Virus record (IMG/VR): IMGVR_UViG_3300038701_000746
Span: 1-32,925 of that record
Direction: 5' to 3' (one strand)
Length of the DNA: 32,925 bases
DNA from: a virus
Both the position numbers and the translations under genes were made by a program. Shown one piece after another: positions 4,873-12,819 of the stretch (position 1 is the stretch's first letter; the number at the start of each line of letters is the position of its first letter). The notes below the pieces were generated by a model. It saw only the letters and a list, made by a program, of their open reading frames with translations. It was not told the origin of the DNA and searched no databases.

Positions 4873-5052
4873 TTTATGGTAGTCACGCTGTTCATCAGCG
4901 TCAAAATTAACGCCATTCGCAGCGCAAATCATTGCCAGTGCTTGCCTGTAAAACTGTTGCTTATTGCGCTCGCCTGCATTGCGAATCGCACGTTCTACCG
5001 CGCGCCATTGTGCATCCGTCAGTGTTACCCGAAATTGACGTTTATTCGCCAT
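4864..5052 (-). CDS. Ribbon-helix-helix (Arc/CopG-like) DNA-binding protein
   Basis: The start MANKRQFRVTLTDAQ at 5052 is used; an in-frame ATG 36 bases earlier would lengthen it without benefit. The 62-residue product has the RHH pattern: a short beta strand RQFRVTLTDAQ, helix WRAVERAIRNAG, turn ERN, and helix KQQFYRQALAMICAANG. Such dimers bind short palindromes as repressors. Encoded in the operon driven by the 7173-7202 promoter, it is a good candidate for binding the TTGTACAA operators there and at 3333-3340, but this is inference. It overlaps the gene before it by 11 bases. Confidence 0.72.
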   Translation of the reverse strand: MANKRQFRVTLTDAQWRAVERAIRNAGERNKQQFYRQALAMICAANGVNFDADEQRDYHKNV

Positions 5053-5281
5053 GACGGTGCTCCATGAAAAACCAACCAGCACCGTCATTCATCCGCACCA
5101 GCCATTGCGTAACGCGTGGCGTGCAAACGCTATATTCCACACGTCCGAGCTCTGTGTGAAATTGCGACGAGAACGATGGATGTTTTTGCATTTGCATTTT
5201 GATGTCACGCGCTTCCACATCGGTCACGGTGTAGCGTTTTGCGGTCTGGCGTGCGTGCTGGTATTGTAGTGGTGTTGGCAT
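5042..5281 (-). CDS. Hypothetical protein
   Basis: The 79-residue product starts at the ATG at 5281 that forms TAATG with the stop of the upstream gene. N-terminal helix (QYQHARQTAKRY), then a segment with VEARDIKMQMQKHPSFSSQF, then beta-like CTPRVTQWLVRMNDGAGWFF. I recognise no family. Coupling on both sides places it firmly in the early operon. Confidence 0.72.
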   Translation of the reverse strand: MPTPLQYQHARQTAKRYTVTDVEARDIKMQMQKHPSFSSQFHTELGRVEYSVCTPRVTQWLVRMNDGAGWFFMEHRHGE

Positions 5282-5637
5282 TATTCCACCTCCGCATCTG
5301 CGTAGGCTTCCGTGCATGACAACCCACGACAGCCGACCACACGTCCATCCTGATCTCGCACCAGTTGACCCGGTGCGAAAACGTCAGGGCGCGTCTGCAC
5401 ACGATCCAGAACCATCCCTGACACAATATAGTATGTGTCGGGTTGTGGTTCTGGCAATCCTGTCACATCCGACAGCACGGACAACTCGACAGGGATGCCA
5501 CCAACACCAATTGTGCCACACGGAACGCGGTGTGTTTCCACCCGAGCCACATCCCCTGACGGTGGAATGATGAGATTCGGCATGTCTGGACGCTCAACAT
5601 TGACCGCATGTGGGGTTAGATTAACGAAAACAGGCAT
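5281..5637 (-). CDS. Conserved phage protein of unknown function (NLTPHAVNV family)
   Basis: The start at 5637 follows GAGGAAGGAAG; the frame extends upstream only through a TTG. The 118 residues begin MPVFVNLTPHAVNV, followed by IPPSGDVARVETHRV, LPEPQPDTYYIVSGMVLD, a segment RPDVFAPGQLVRDQDGRVVG and a Cys pair. I recall similar proteins, with the same N-terminal LTPHA signature and YIVS segment, in many actinophage and other phage genomes, without known function. The leader carries tRNA-like element B. Confidence 0.8.
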   Translation of the reverse strand: MPVFVNLTPHAVNVERPDMPNLIIPPSGDVARVETHRVPCGTIGVGGIPVELSVLSDVTGLPEPQPDTYYIVSGMVLDRVQTRPDVFAPGQLVRDQDGRVVGCRGLSCTEAYADAEVE

Positions 5638-5669
5638 TTTAGCTTCCTTCCTCAATTGATTATACAAAA

Positions 5670-5711
5670 ACCACGTGGCGGGAATCGAACCCGCCTAGAA
5701 CCATTCGTGGT
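5670..5711 (-). ncRNA. tRNA-like minihelix B (acceptor stem plus T-arm)
   Basis: Minus strand: ACCACG (5711-5706), 10-base linker AATGGTTCTA, GGCGGG, loop TTCGATT, CCCGCC, A, CGTGGT (5675-5670). Relative to element A, the acceptor stem is almost wholly different yet still paired, and one T-stem pair changes A-T to G-C. A linker core AAYGGTTYT is shared. The T-run after the acceptor could also give weak termination. It lies 8 bases after the 5719-7119 stop. Confidence 0.7.
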
Positions 5712-5718
5712 GTGCTGG

Positions 5719-7119
5719 TTACACAGGTGTGCCGATTGTCAGGTAGCCATGATCTGGGTCAATCATGACCCAGTCGCTGTACAATGACGGAGTCGCATCT
5801 TCGCTGTCCGCGTCGGCGCGTTGGGCATACAGTCGCAGTTCGTTGTCCCACCACCCATCAACAAACACGTTCCATCCCTCATACGCGTCTGCGTCGAGAA
5901 TGTCGTCAATGTCCGCAATTGTCACTGGTTCGTCGCTGTCACCGAACAGGTCAGTTGTCAGACGGAACTGTTTTTCGAGCCGACCGTCCATCACGTTTGC
6001 CAGTTCCTCATATTTGCCGTGTAGATTGAACACGGCGTATTCCTGTGGCAATTCAATGGTGAGGTCGCCGTGATTTTCGTCGTTGTAGTCATCATCATCA
6101 TCTGCTGGTTCTGGGACTGTTACCATCAAGTCCCAGAGTGCAGTGTATTCGTTGTTGAAGTATTTCAGCAATCCACGTTTGACCAAAGCGTTGAGCGTGT
6201 TTTTGCTGATGCCAGCGATTGCCAACCAGTGACTGGTCTCTTTGCCACCACGACGCTCAATGAGGTCAACTGCGTGTTGCATCAGGTCGCTTAGGTCAAA
6301 ATCTTCGAGCTTCGGTGCTGGTGGATTTGGATTTTCGCGAGTGATTTGAGCAATGCCGACTGTCATCGTGTTGTCGCCACTGACAATTACGTATTCATCT
6401 GCTGACCACATGTGGCTGACTTGCCATTCCAGATTTTCGTGAGCAGATTTGAGCCAGACAATGTCGCCTGATTTCAGTGGAGTGTAGTTCCAATTGAGTG
6501 AAATGGTTTTGCCGTTGACTGACAGAAAATCCGCGCGACGTTCCGCATGGTAAAACGCAGTGATTTTGTTGTCTTTGAAGCATTCTTTTTCTTGACCAAG
6601 TGGTGTTTCGATTGTGATGACGTAGTCATCGTCGTCGTCTGCTGGTTCGGTGTCAGCTACCGGAGTTTCCTCCGGTGCTGGTGTGTCATTGCTGTCGTCG
6701 TCTGCTGGTGCTTCCTGTGCTTCAGCATGCACTTCCTTCACAATAGCCCAAAAAGATTCACGACGCTTTTCTTCCAGTTTTGCTTCGTATTCTTCCTGAA
6801 ATTTACGCTCACGCTCGATGCGTTCGGCTTCTTCGCGGTCACGTGTTTCCCAAAACTCAACAAAAATTTCACCGAGTTGCCATTTGTAATAGAAGTCAGG
6901 CGTACGCTCGCGCAAGAAATAACCTTGCTCAAGCATGTCCATCCAAAAGTAGCCATAACGACGTTGTGTTTTCCAGTTAAGGTTTTCCCACCATGTGCGG
7001 ATGTCTTCTGGTGTTTCCTCGCGGTCGCAAATGATGTGGTCAAAGTCAATGTATGTCATTTCATGCATTGCGCGGATGATGTATTGTGTTGCTTTGAATT
7101 TCATTGTTTGCTTTGCCAT
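5719..7119 (-). CDS. Large acidic modular protein, first gene of the strongest early-type promoter
   Basis: The 466-residue product is not one I recognise. N-terminal ~120 residues: aromatic and charged (TWWENLNWKTQRRYGYFW, KWQLGEIFVEFWETRD) leading to a long E/K/R helix, likely coiled coil. Then acidic linkers with EPADDDDDY appear twice (~160 and ~340), separating a beta-rich module (~170-270) from a helical segment containing SHWLAIAGISKNTLNALVKR, which looks like a helix-turn-helix, and a C-terminal acidic beta module. Being first after a consensus promoter with an operator suggests abundant early expression, perhaps in host takeover or as a DNA mimic; both are guesses. Confidence 0.85.
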   Translation of the reverse strand: MAKQTMKFKATQYIIRAMHEMTYIDFDHIICDREETPEDIRTWWENLNWKTQRRYGYFWMDMLEQGYFLRERTPDFYYKWQLGEIFVEFWETRDREEAERIERERKFQEEYEAKLEEKRRESFWAIVKEVHAEAQEAPADDDSNDTPAPEETPVADTEPADDDDDYVITIETPLGQEKECFKDNKITAFYHAERRADFLSVNGKTISLNWNYTPLKSGDIVWLKSAHENLEWQVSHMWSADEYVIVSGDNTMTVGIAQITRENPNPPAPKLEDFDLSDLMQHAVDLIERRGGKETSHWLAIAGISKNTLNALVKRGLLKYFNNEYTALWDLMVTVPEPADDDDDYNDENHGDLTIELPQEYAVFNLHGKYEELANVMDGRLEKQFRLTTDLFGDSDEPVTIADIDDILDADAYEGWNVFVDGWWDNELRLYAQRADADSEDATPSLYSDWVMIDPDHGYLTIGTPV

Positions 7120-7123
7120 TTCA

Positions 7124-7154
7124 ATTCTCCTCAGAATCCGAGGCGTTGCGCCTC
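7124..7154 (-). promoter_or_regulatory. Leader hairpins before the 466-residue gene, one holding the SD
   Basis: On the minus strand a GAGGCG-CAA-CGCCTC hairpin (7154-7140) is followed by ATTCT-GAGG-AGAAT (7137-7124), a 5-bp stem with the SD core in its loop, 4 bases before the ATG. Both lie in the short leader from the 7173 promoter. Confidence 0.65.
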
Positions 7155-7172
7155 TGTTTATATGATGTCTAC

Positions 7173-7202
7173 ATTATATAATTGTTGTACAACAATTGTC
7201 AA
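7173..7202 (-). promoter_or_regulatory. Consensus sigma70 promoter with palindromic operator
   Basis: Minus strand: perfect TTGACA (7202-7197), 18 bases, perfect TATAAT (7178-7173). The spacer is covered by the 18-bp perfect palindrome AATTGTTGTACAACAATT (7180-7197). A second TTGTACAA lies upstream at 7212-7219, centre 27 bp away. This is the best promoter in the window and is likely repressible. Confidence 0.88.
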
Positions 7203-7231
7203 GGACTAATTTTGTACAATTTTCAGGCAAC

Positions 7232-7257
7232 AAAAAACCGCATCAATTGACACGGTT
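7232..7257 (-). terminator. Terminator at the end of the late (tail) operon
   Basis: Minus strand: AACCG/CGGTT stem (7257-7253, 7240-7236) with a 12-base loop containing TCAATTGA, overlapping and followed by TTTTTTG. It separates the small membrane gene from the next promoter. Confidence 0.72.
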
Positions 7258-7280
7258 TGTTGTGTATTGCTCGGACAATG

Positions 7281-7511
7281 CTATTCTACCGGCGTTTGCG
7301 TGTTTTCGCCATTGGCAATTCGGATGTCGTTGATGTATTCCATGATGTCCACCAGCGCGTCATCCAACCGTGACTCCGTACGCATCGCCATTTCAGTCAA
7401 TTGTGTAATCAGTTCAGCGGTTTTGTCTGGTGGAAAACTGCGATGTTGCCAGTAAAACGCCAATACCACTGCCACCAGTACCAATACCTGCATCAATTCC
7501 TGAATTTCCAT
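7281..7511 (-). CDS. Small membrane protein with coiled coil (lysis candidate)
   Basis: The 76-residue product has an N-terminal membrane segment (LMQVLVLVAVVLAFYW, ~6-21), then HRSFPPDKTAELITQLTEMAMRTES and an amphipathic helix to the C-terminus. It is the last gene of the tail operon, the usual place of holins and related lysis genes, and has the size of a small holin or inner-membrane spanin. One membrane helix with an N-out/C-in or reverse orientation cannot be settled by eye. No endolysin lies beside it. Confidence 0.7.
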   Translation of the reverse strand: MEIQELMQVLVLVAVVLAFYWQHRSFPPDKTAELITQLTEMAMRTESRLDDALVDIMEYINDIRIANGENTQTPVE

Positions 7512-7521
7512 TGTTATACTC

Positions 7522-9450
7522 CTATGTGATTATGATTGTTTGCGTGATTTCGTATACCTCAATTGTAACCTGCACTCGACCTTGTCCGCTAGTGCACGCG
7601 ACCTCAATGTCATGCACCTGTCGCAATCCACCGCTCGCGTTCTGGATGGCATCGGTCAGCTCGGTAACATCTGCCACACGGTTGATGAATCCGCCACTCG
7701 GAGCAAGTGTGGCCTGACCGAATAAATCATTCGTCAAATCTGTGCCGTTCACAGACACCGTAACCGCAACAGGTGTCACGCCCGTGTTGTCGAAAATGCC
7801 GTAGGTCATGTCATGGGTGTGGTCTGGGATGGTGATGTCATGGGTGTGCGTGCCTGATGCCCCTTCGGTGTATAAATCAGCAGTTGCGCCTAGGTACGGT
7901 GCAAAGATTGTTAAATCGCCACTGAATGGCGGACCCGCATTTACAATATACTCTGCACCTGTCGTAAATGTACCAGACGTGTAACCCACCCAGCGAAACA
8001 TTCTATGCCTATGGTCTCCACCGCCTGCACTGGTCTCGGTGCTACCACCACCGGATGCGGTTGCCGTGACATTAGCCCGAAGTGGGCGCGTCTGTATGCG
8101 CATCCTGATTTGTTGCAACAATAGCGTCGTGTTCGTAAACTCAACAGGGATCGTGACGCTGTTGCTACCATCCATGTCCTCGTAGTACACATACGAACGC
8201 ACACTTCCAGTCGTTGTTGGTTGTAGATTGCGCAGGTTGATTTGCTCAATGGCATTCATCATCTGCTCGGCAGGGGTTGTCACGCGCTGGTCAACGTTGC
8301 TGATGGTCAGTGTCGCCGATGTACCCGACGAGCTGACGCTTTCATTGACATCCAAAATCCAGAAATCATCGCGGATGCTCAAATAGTCCACAAATCCTGA
8401 TTCAGTCTGTACTCGTGCCTTATAGTCCACGTGTATTTTGTCGCCGGGTTGAATCGTCTGCTGTACGTTTTTGACCGTGACGCTGTACTGTTCCTGTTGC
8501 TGTGTGTGTCGCTGTAAATCCTCAACCGCCGCGTCATACAGCGCATTCGCAGCCGCTACAATGTCCGTGTTTGTGTTGCCAGCTGGCGCGATTTCTTTGA
8601 ACTGTCCAACTTTTTGAATTGTGCCATACGTGCTGATGGAAGAGGCATCACTGATGTAATACAGCGTGCGCCCATCGCCTGCGGTCGTGCTCTGAATTGT
8701 GTATGGTGATGTGCGTGTCGATTTTTCCAGTGTTAGCGCAGCAGTTCCCTCACCAGCACCAATCGGCAACAGCCAGTTGTAAATCTGTTCGGATGTTTGC
8801 CCCTGTGACAACCGTTGCACCATCAACAGCTCACTGTTCTGGATGGTCTCTGTCGTCACAACCTCGATTTTGCTGATGCGTAGTCCGTTGTCATCTCCAA
8901 ACTCACTGATTTCCAGTGTCCGTGCTGTACTGCTCGACAGTCGCAGATGGTAGCCATAGCGGTCTGCGATGTTTTGAAGTGCCGCCAACACCGAAACGCC
9001 ATCATACCGCACGTCAATTGTATTTGAGGCGATGCTGGCATCCACTGTCGCTGTCCATCCTGTCGCAAACGCTAGCAGGTTATTTACAACGTTTTGCACG
9101 GTGTCACGGTACGTACGAGCCAATAGCGTGTTGGCACGTTTGAGCTCATCCAGTGCGTCAGGTCCGCTCACCTGCAATGTCACACCGCCTGATTGTTCGG
9201 TTATGTTACGCTGTCGGATGATGCCATCACCTAGCACACGCGCTGTCCCATCGAGCGTGGTGCCATAAATGCGCACACGTCGTTCATTGGTCAACAGCGT
9301 CAATGCTTGCTCATGAGTCCCAACCAATGACATGTTGAATGTGCCCGCACCATCAAACGCACGTCGGAATGATGCCGATTTTATAGCTGTGACAGGTCCA
9401 TCGCCCAATCGGTTGTAATTGTTGTCAAATACGTCACACCATACGCGCAT
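7522..9450 (-). CDS. Baseplate/tail-tip protein with His-rich fibre-like C-terminus
   Basis: The 642-residue product begins like siphovirus tail-hub proteins: MRVWCDVFDNNYNRLGDGPV, AFDGAGTFNMSLV, then a segment of DRYGYHLRLSSSTARTLEIS type with a mid-region of tail endopeptidase-like beta domains (GDKIHVDYKARVQ, FWILDVNESVSSSG). The C-terminal ~200 residues change character: HRHRMFRWVGYTSGTFTTG, then GTHTHDITIPDHTHDM, with paired His-x-His motifs as in trimeric fibre tips that bind metal. It probably forms the tail tip and contacts the host surface. Stop and downstream start are well spaced. Hub assignment rests on position and N-terminal pattern. Confidence 0.8.
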   Translation of the reverse strand: MRVWCDVFDNNYNRLGDGPVTAIKSASFRRAFDGAGTFNMSLVGTHEQALTLLTNERRVRIYGTTLDGTARVLGDGIIRQRNITEQSGGVTLQVSGPDALDELKRANTLLARTYRDTVQNVVNNLLAFATGWTATVDASIASNTIDVRYDGVSVLAALQNIADRYGYHLRLSSSTARTLEISEFGDDNGLRISKIEVVTTETIQNSELLMVQRLSQGQTSEQIYNWLLPIGAGEGTAALTLEKSTRTSPYTIQSTTAGDGRTLYYISDASSISTYGTIQKVGQFKEIAPAGNTNTDIVAAANALYDAAVEDLQRHTQQQEQYSVTVKNVQQTIQPGDKIHVDYKARVQTESGFVDYLSIRDDFWILDVNESVSSSGTSATLTISNVDQRVTTPAEQMMNAIEQINLRNLQPTTTGSVRSYVYYEDMDGSNSVTIPVEFTNTTLLLQQIRMRIQTRPLRANVTATASGGGSTETSAGGGDHRHRMFRWVGYTSGTFTTGAEYIVNAGPPFSGDLTIFAPYLGATADLYTEGASGTHTHDITIPDHTHDMTYGIFDNTGVTPVAVTVSVNGTDLTNDLFGQATLAPSGGFINRVADVTELTDAIQNASGGLRQVHDIEVACTSGQGRVQVTIEVYEITQTIIIT

Positions 9451-9905
9451 TATAACGTGACCAAACTACTCGCCGCGTAAATCGCAATTGCCAACAGTTC
9501 GTCTTTGTCTTCCTGCGATGCCGTCTTAAACGTGTTGATGAATGCCAACAGTCCAGCGCGTGCCTCATCGTTCTGGGCATATACTTGTTTCGCCGCCACT
9601 TTCATGTCTGCCATGCTACCGCCCATTTGCAACTGCTCAAACGCGGCATAAATCGCGCCCATGTGGATGGATTCCACGTGTTTGTTTTTGCTCGCTTGAA
9701 ACAGTGCCATCGGCGAAACTTTCGATGGCGGGGTGTAACCAATGTCAAACAGCGTCGTGGCGTTGTCGATGCCGTACGCGATCAGGTTTGTACCACTGGG
9801 TAACAACACATCCGTCATGCGCACTGTGGCATTGTCTCGCACCAAATACACCGCACTCATGCGCCCATCTACCATCTCAGTGTATTTATAAACAATTGCT
9901 TCCAT
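9450..9905 (-). CDS. Hypothetical tail-region protein
   Basis: The 151-residue product lies between the adhesin-like and hub genes, coupled to both by TAATG overlaps. N-terminal half beta-like (AIVYKYTEMVDGRMSAVYLV, LLPSGTNLIAYGID); C-terminal half helical (MGAIYAAFEQLQMGGS, AKQVYAQNDEARAGLLAFINT, KDELLAIAIYAASSL). I do not recognise it; a tail accessory or fibre-assembly role is inferred from place only. Confidence 0.75.
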   Translation of the reverse strand: MEAIVYKYTEMVDGRMSAVYLVRDNATVRMTDVLLPSGTNLIAYGIDNATTLFDIGYTPPSKVSPMALFQASKNKHVESIHMGAIYAAFEQLQMGGSMADMKVAAKQVYAQNDEARAGLLAFINTFKTASQEDKDELLAIAIYAASSLVTL

Positions 9906-11926
9906 TATTGAACCTCAACTTCTGCGACGATGTCCAATGACCCACCGCTCGTATTTTTAAACGTCGTCTGTGTGTTCGGGCTACCTGCACCGCCATCATC
10001 AAACCGAACAGCGATGTCACGTGTCCCGCCTGACCATCTGCCAACTACACATCGCTCATCATACTGTGTGGTTGGTGCTGTCACGGTAAACACGGCATCC
10101 GCTGACAATGCACCCCACGTGCTCGCGTCCTCACCAAACATTGCGCCATCTGCATAGCCCGGCGTGCTCGTGTCCGCGCCCCACACGACATAGTTTGTGT
10201 TCGACTGACTGTCCGCCGTCGTTAGTACAATCCAATAGGTCGTGCCTGATGCCAGTGATGGGTTGCTAGCAAATGAGAATGTGATGTCGCCAAATGATGT
10301 CGTGAGCGTCGATGCTGAAACCGTGTTAGATGTGCCGTTTGTTACTGCCGTGCCCGACGGTTCGCCCGCGCTGTCGGTTTGAATCTCAACCGTCATGTTG
10401 CCAGTGGGTGAGCCAATTTTTTTGAGCCATAAATCAACTTCGCTCACTGTTGATGCCGTGCTAATCTGGAACGATTGTGCTAATTTGTCGCTCGTTGTGA
10501 CTGCTGATGTCGTGACCTCGAATTCAGCGTCATCTGTTGATGATGTCCACAATGAAAACGCGTCCCCTTTTGTACCAGTTAGTCGCACGTGGCTCGCATA
10601 TACGTCGCTGGTTGCCCGTTGCCACTGGTAGCGTTGATTTGTTGATTGGTCAATAGTATTCAATATAATCCAGTATTTCGTGCTACCATCCAGCAGCGGC
10701 CCATCTGTCACAGTAATTGTATTTTCTACTGACGGCGTAGGTGACCAGCTACCGCTTGCCAGTATTGTTCCGTCTGGTAAATCACTGCCATCGTCCTGCT
10801 GAATTTGGTAGTAAATTTGACCCGTCGGCGACCCATTATTCCCAGACAATGTGATTTTAAATTGTGTCAATTGCCCGCTTGCTGATGGTGTAAATTGTTG
10901 AGCTGTGCTCCGTTCTAAATCGCCAACATCACCAATAGCCGACACAGCACCACTACCGTTGACATCCAACGTACCACCCGCACCCTCAAATCCTGCCAGT
11001 GTGAACTCATCATCCTGATTGGTGTCTGCATATTCTGCCACTGCCGAACCTGCCACCGTCGTGCCAACATATGCGCGTACATCTCGTTTCCGCGTCTGGG
11101 CATCGCTGTGGTGTTCAATGCTCAATGTGCCATCATTTGCCAGCGTCTCGCGTTTTGCGTAAATCACTGGTTTCGGGTCAATGAAAATGATTGTCGTACT
11201 CACAGCGTAACCCATCTCAGCGATGGCAATTTGTGACCCGCCATCACTCACAGCAGGGCGGGTCTGTGTGTAGCTCCCTGCCGTTGTCGTGCCATAAACC
11301 CGTGTCCATGCTGTCAATCCAGTAAACCCTGAGACCTCGCCTAAAATCCGCACGCTTCCTGTGCTCGCTGATGCGATGCCACCTGCCTCATTGACGCAAC
11401 CACGCAACGCGCCCGCTTTAATTGACGATGTCGCATCCACGTCTAGCTTGAACCACGTGCCCGACGACTCGTCTAAATAAACCATGTCACGCAATGCCAG
11501 CGTCTCGCCTGCCGTCGCGGTCAAATCGATGGGTTGCGCGCCACCACCGCCAACAGATGCCCACGATGCGCCACCCGTCCCATCTGCTGTCAATACGTAA
11601 CCGTTTGTCGCGGTCTCGCTGTCAATGGCATCCGCTAGTAATTGTCCACCACCCGCCGTGTCCTGATGGTTGTGCGTTGCCAGTGTGACCGTCATGGATT
11701 CATCCGCGCCATCATCCACTGTCGCAATCGTGATGCCTGTGCCTGCTGTCAGTGCATCCTCTAAATGTTTAACGTGTGTGTCATTTGCACTGACCCGTAA
11801 CCATCCCTGCTGTAATTCGGTTTGCGCATCATCAAATGCAACGGTAACATCCGCCGCGTCAATTGTTTGTCCATCAGCGACGGCATTGTCATTGATGGTA
11901 ACGCTCGTTTTCGTTTGACTTGTCAT
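9905..11926 (-). CDS. Large tail fibre / adhesin-like protein
   Basis: The 673-residue product starts with fibre-type repeats (LTAGTGITIATVDDGADESM, TATNGYVLTADGTGGASW and a Gly-rich stretch at ~125-135), common in phage tail fibres. Two similar beta-sandwich modules follow, each with a phrase like AQ(S/Q)F..S.. and SPTGQIYYQIQ or SPTGNMTVEIQ, then STKYWIILNTIDQSTNQRY or GTTYWIVLTTADSQSNTNY (~340-430 and ~465-590). These resemble carbohydrate-binding or choice-of-anchor domains. The C-terminal 60 residues form a further beta domain. It is rich in Thr, Ser, Gly and Asp and has almost no Cys. Host-surface binding is the likely role. Confidence 0.82.
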   Translation of the reverse strand: MTSQTKTSVTINDNAVADGQTIDAADVTVAFDDAQTELQQGWLRVSANDTHVKHLEDALTAGTGITIATVDDGADESMTVTLATHNHQDTAGGGQLLADAIDSETATNGYVLTADGTGGASWASVGGGGAQPIDLTATAGETLALRDMVYLDESSGTWFKLDVDATSSIKAGALRGCVNEAGGIASASTGSVRILGEVSGFTGLTAWTRVYGTTTAGSYTQTRPAVSDGGSQIAIAEMGYAVSTTIIFIDPKPVIYAKRETLANDGTLSIEHHSDAQTRKRDVRAYVGTTVAGSAVAEYADTNQDDEFTLAGFEGAGGTLDVNGSGAVSAIGDVGDLERSTAQQFTPSASGQLTQFKITLSGNNGSPTGQIYYQIQQDDGSDLPDGTILASGSWSPTPSVENTITVTDGPLLDGSTKYWIILNTIDQSTNQRYQWQRATSDVYASHVRLTGTKGDAFSLWTSSTDDAEFEVTTSAVTTSDKLAQSFQISTASTVSEVDLWLKKIGSPTGNMTVEIQTDSAGEPSGTAVTNGTSNTVSASTLTTSFGDITFSFASNPSLASGTTYWIVLTTADSQSNTNYVVWGADTSTPGYADGAMFGEDASTWGALSADAVFTVTAPTTQYDERCVVGRWSGGTRDIAVRFDDGGAGSPNTQTTFKNTSGGSLDIVAEVEVQ

Positions 11927-12819
11927 GTGTACGCCTCGTAATACCTAAACTCTAACTTGGCAGCATCGCCTGCATTGTCCATCAACACCCTGATGGTGTT
12001 TGCGCCCGGTTGTAATCGAAACCAGCTCGCATTATTGTATGTAAAGTCCGACGTGTAATGGCTCACGCTGTTCAGTGTGACGCGGTTTGCCCGCGTGTTG
12101 ATGATGAGCCTGTCATTATTTCCTAGTATACCACCATATGCGACCTGATCGACGACGCTACCATTCAAAAACCGTTGTATGCGGATGTTCTCTGCTGTCT
12201 GCGACGCGCCACATTGAATGATGATGCGTGGGAATGTTTCCGCGTTCCCTGTTGGTGTCACGGTAAACTCTGTCAATGTGCCACTCACAGCGTATGTCGG
12301 GGCAGTGCCACCCCATGAAGAGCCCGCACCCCATGCCGAGCCATCACCCCACGCCGGGGCTTCTGTCCCTTGTGAATACCATCGCGGATTTGTCACCTGC
12401 CAATTGACTTGTACACGTAATCGTGCATGCGGTTGGTCTGCTGATGTCTCTGTGTATGAAATGTTGCTGATGGATGCCTCGCAATAACGCACATCTAGCG
12501 TGGCATCTGTTGGTTGTTTGTATAGCCGTTTGACCCCAAACGATGACATCCGCGCCACGTCTGATTTGAGTTGTTCCATCTGCTGTCCCTGCTCATCAGG
12601 TGTCAAATGCTCATCAGCAATCAGCCAAAACGTCGCCTGCACATTACCGACAGCGCGAGGCGATGGCGCAACGCCGTACTCATTCACACCACCAGACAAC
12701 CCTGGCAGGCGTGTCGCACGTTGTACCAAATCACGGAAATTGTCGCGCAATGACACCAGCCGTGACTGGTCAAACGTGTACTGTTCTGCGCCTTGCCCAA
12801 ATCGTACCAGTGTGTCCAT
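11923..12819 (-). CDS. Distal tail protein (Dit-like)
   Basis: The 298-residue product follows the tape measure gene (TAATG overlap), the usual place of Dit. N-terminal ~140 residues include LTPDEQGQQMEQLKSDVARM and a beta pattern with RYCEASISNISYTETSADQP and LRVQVNWQVTNPRWYS, typical of the phage tail N-terminal domain. A Gly/Trp-rich hinge (AWGDGSAWGAGSSWGG) leads to a C-terminal beta-sandwich (FPRIIIQCGASQTAENIRIQ ... FRLQPGANTIRVLMDN) of galectin-like type. It would form the hexameric ring joining tube to tip. Confidence 0.85.
   Translation of the reverse strand: MDTLVRFGQGAEQYTFDQSRLVSLRDNFRDLVQRATRLPGLSGGVNEYGVAPSPRAVGNVQATFWLIADEHLTPDEQGQQMEQLKSDVARMSSFGVKRLYKQPTDATLDVRYCEASISNISYTETSADQPHARLRVQVNWQVTNPRWYSQGTEAPAWGDGSAWGAGSSWGGTAPTYAVSGTLTEFTVTPTGNAETFPRIIIQCGASQTAENIRIQRFLNGSVVDQVAYGGILGNNDRLIINTRANRVTLNSVSHYTSDFTYNNASWFRLQPGANTIRVLMDNAGDAAKLEFRYYEAYT

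Noticed and set aside
4830-5711. attP sites carrying the 3' end of host tRNA genes
   Set aside because: Such sites would not keep a paired 5' acceptor strand, the two copies share a linker and leader, and there is no integrase gene.
6547-7209. 220-residue plus-strand ORF
   Set aside because: It is antisense to the 466-residue gene, is full of Phe/Val/Cys from reversed charged codons, and crosses the opposite promoter.
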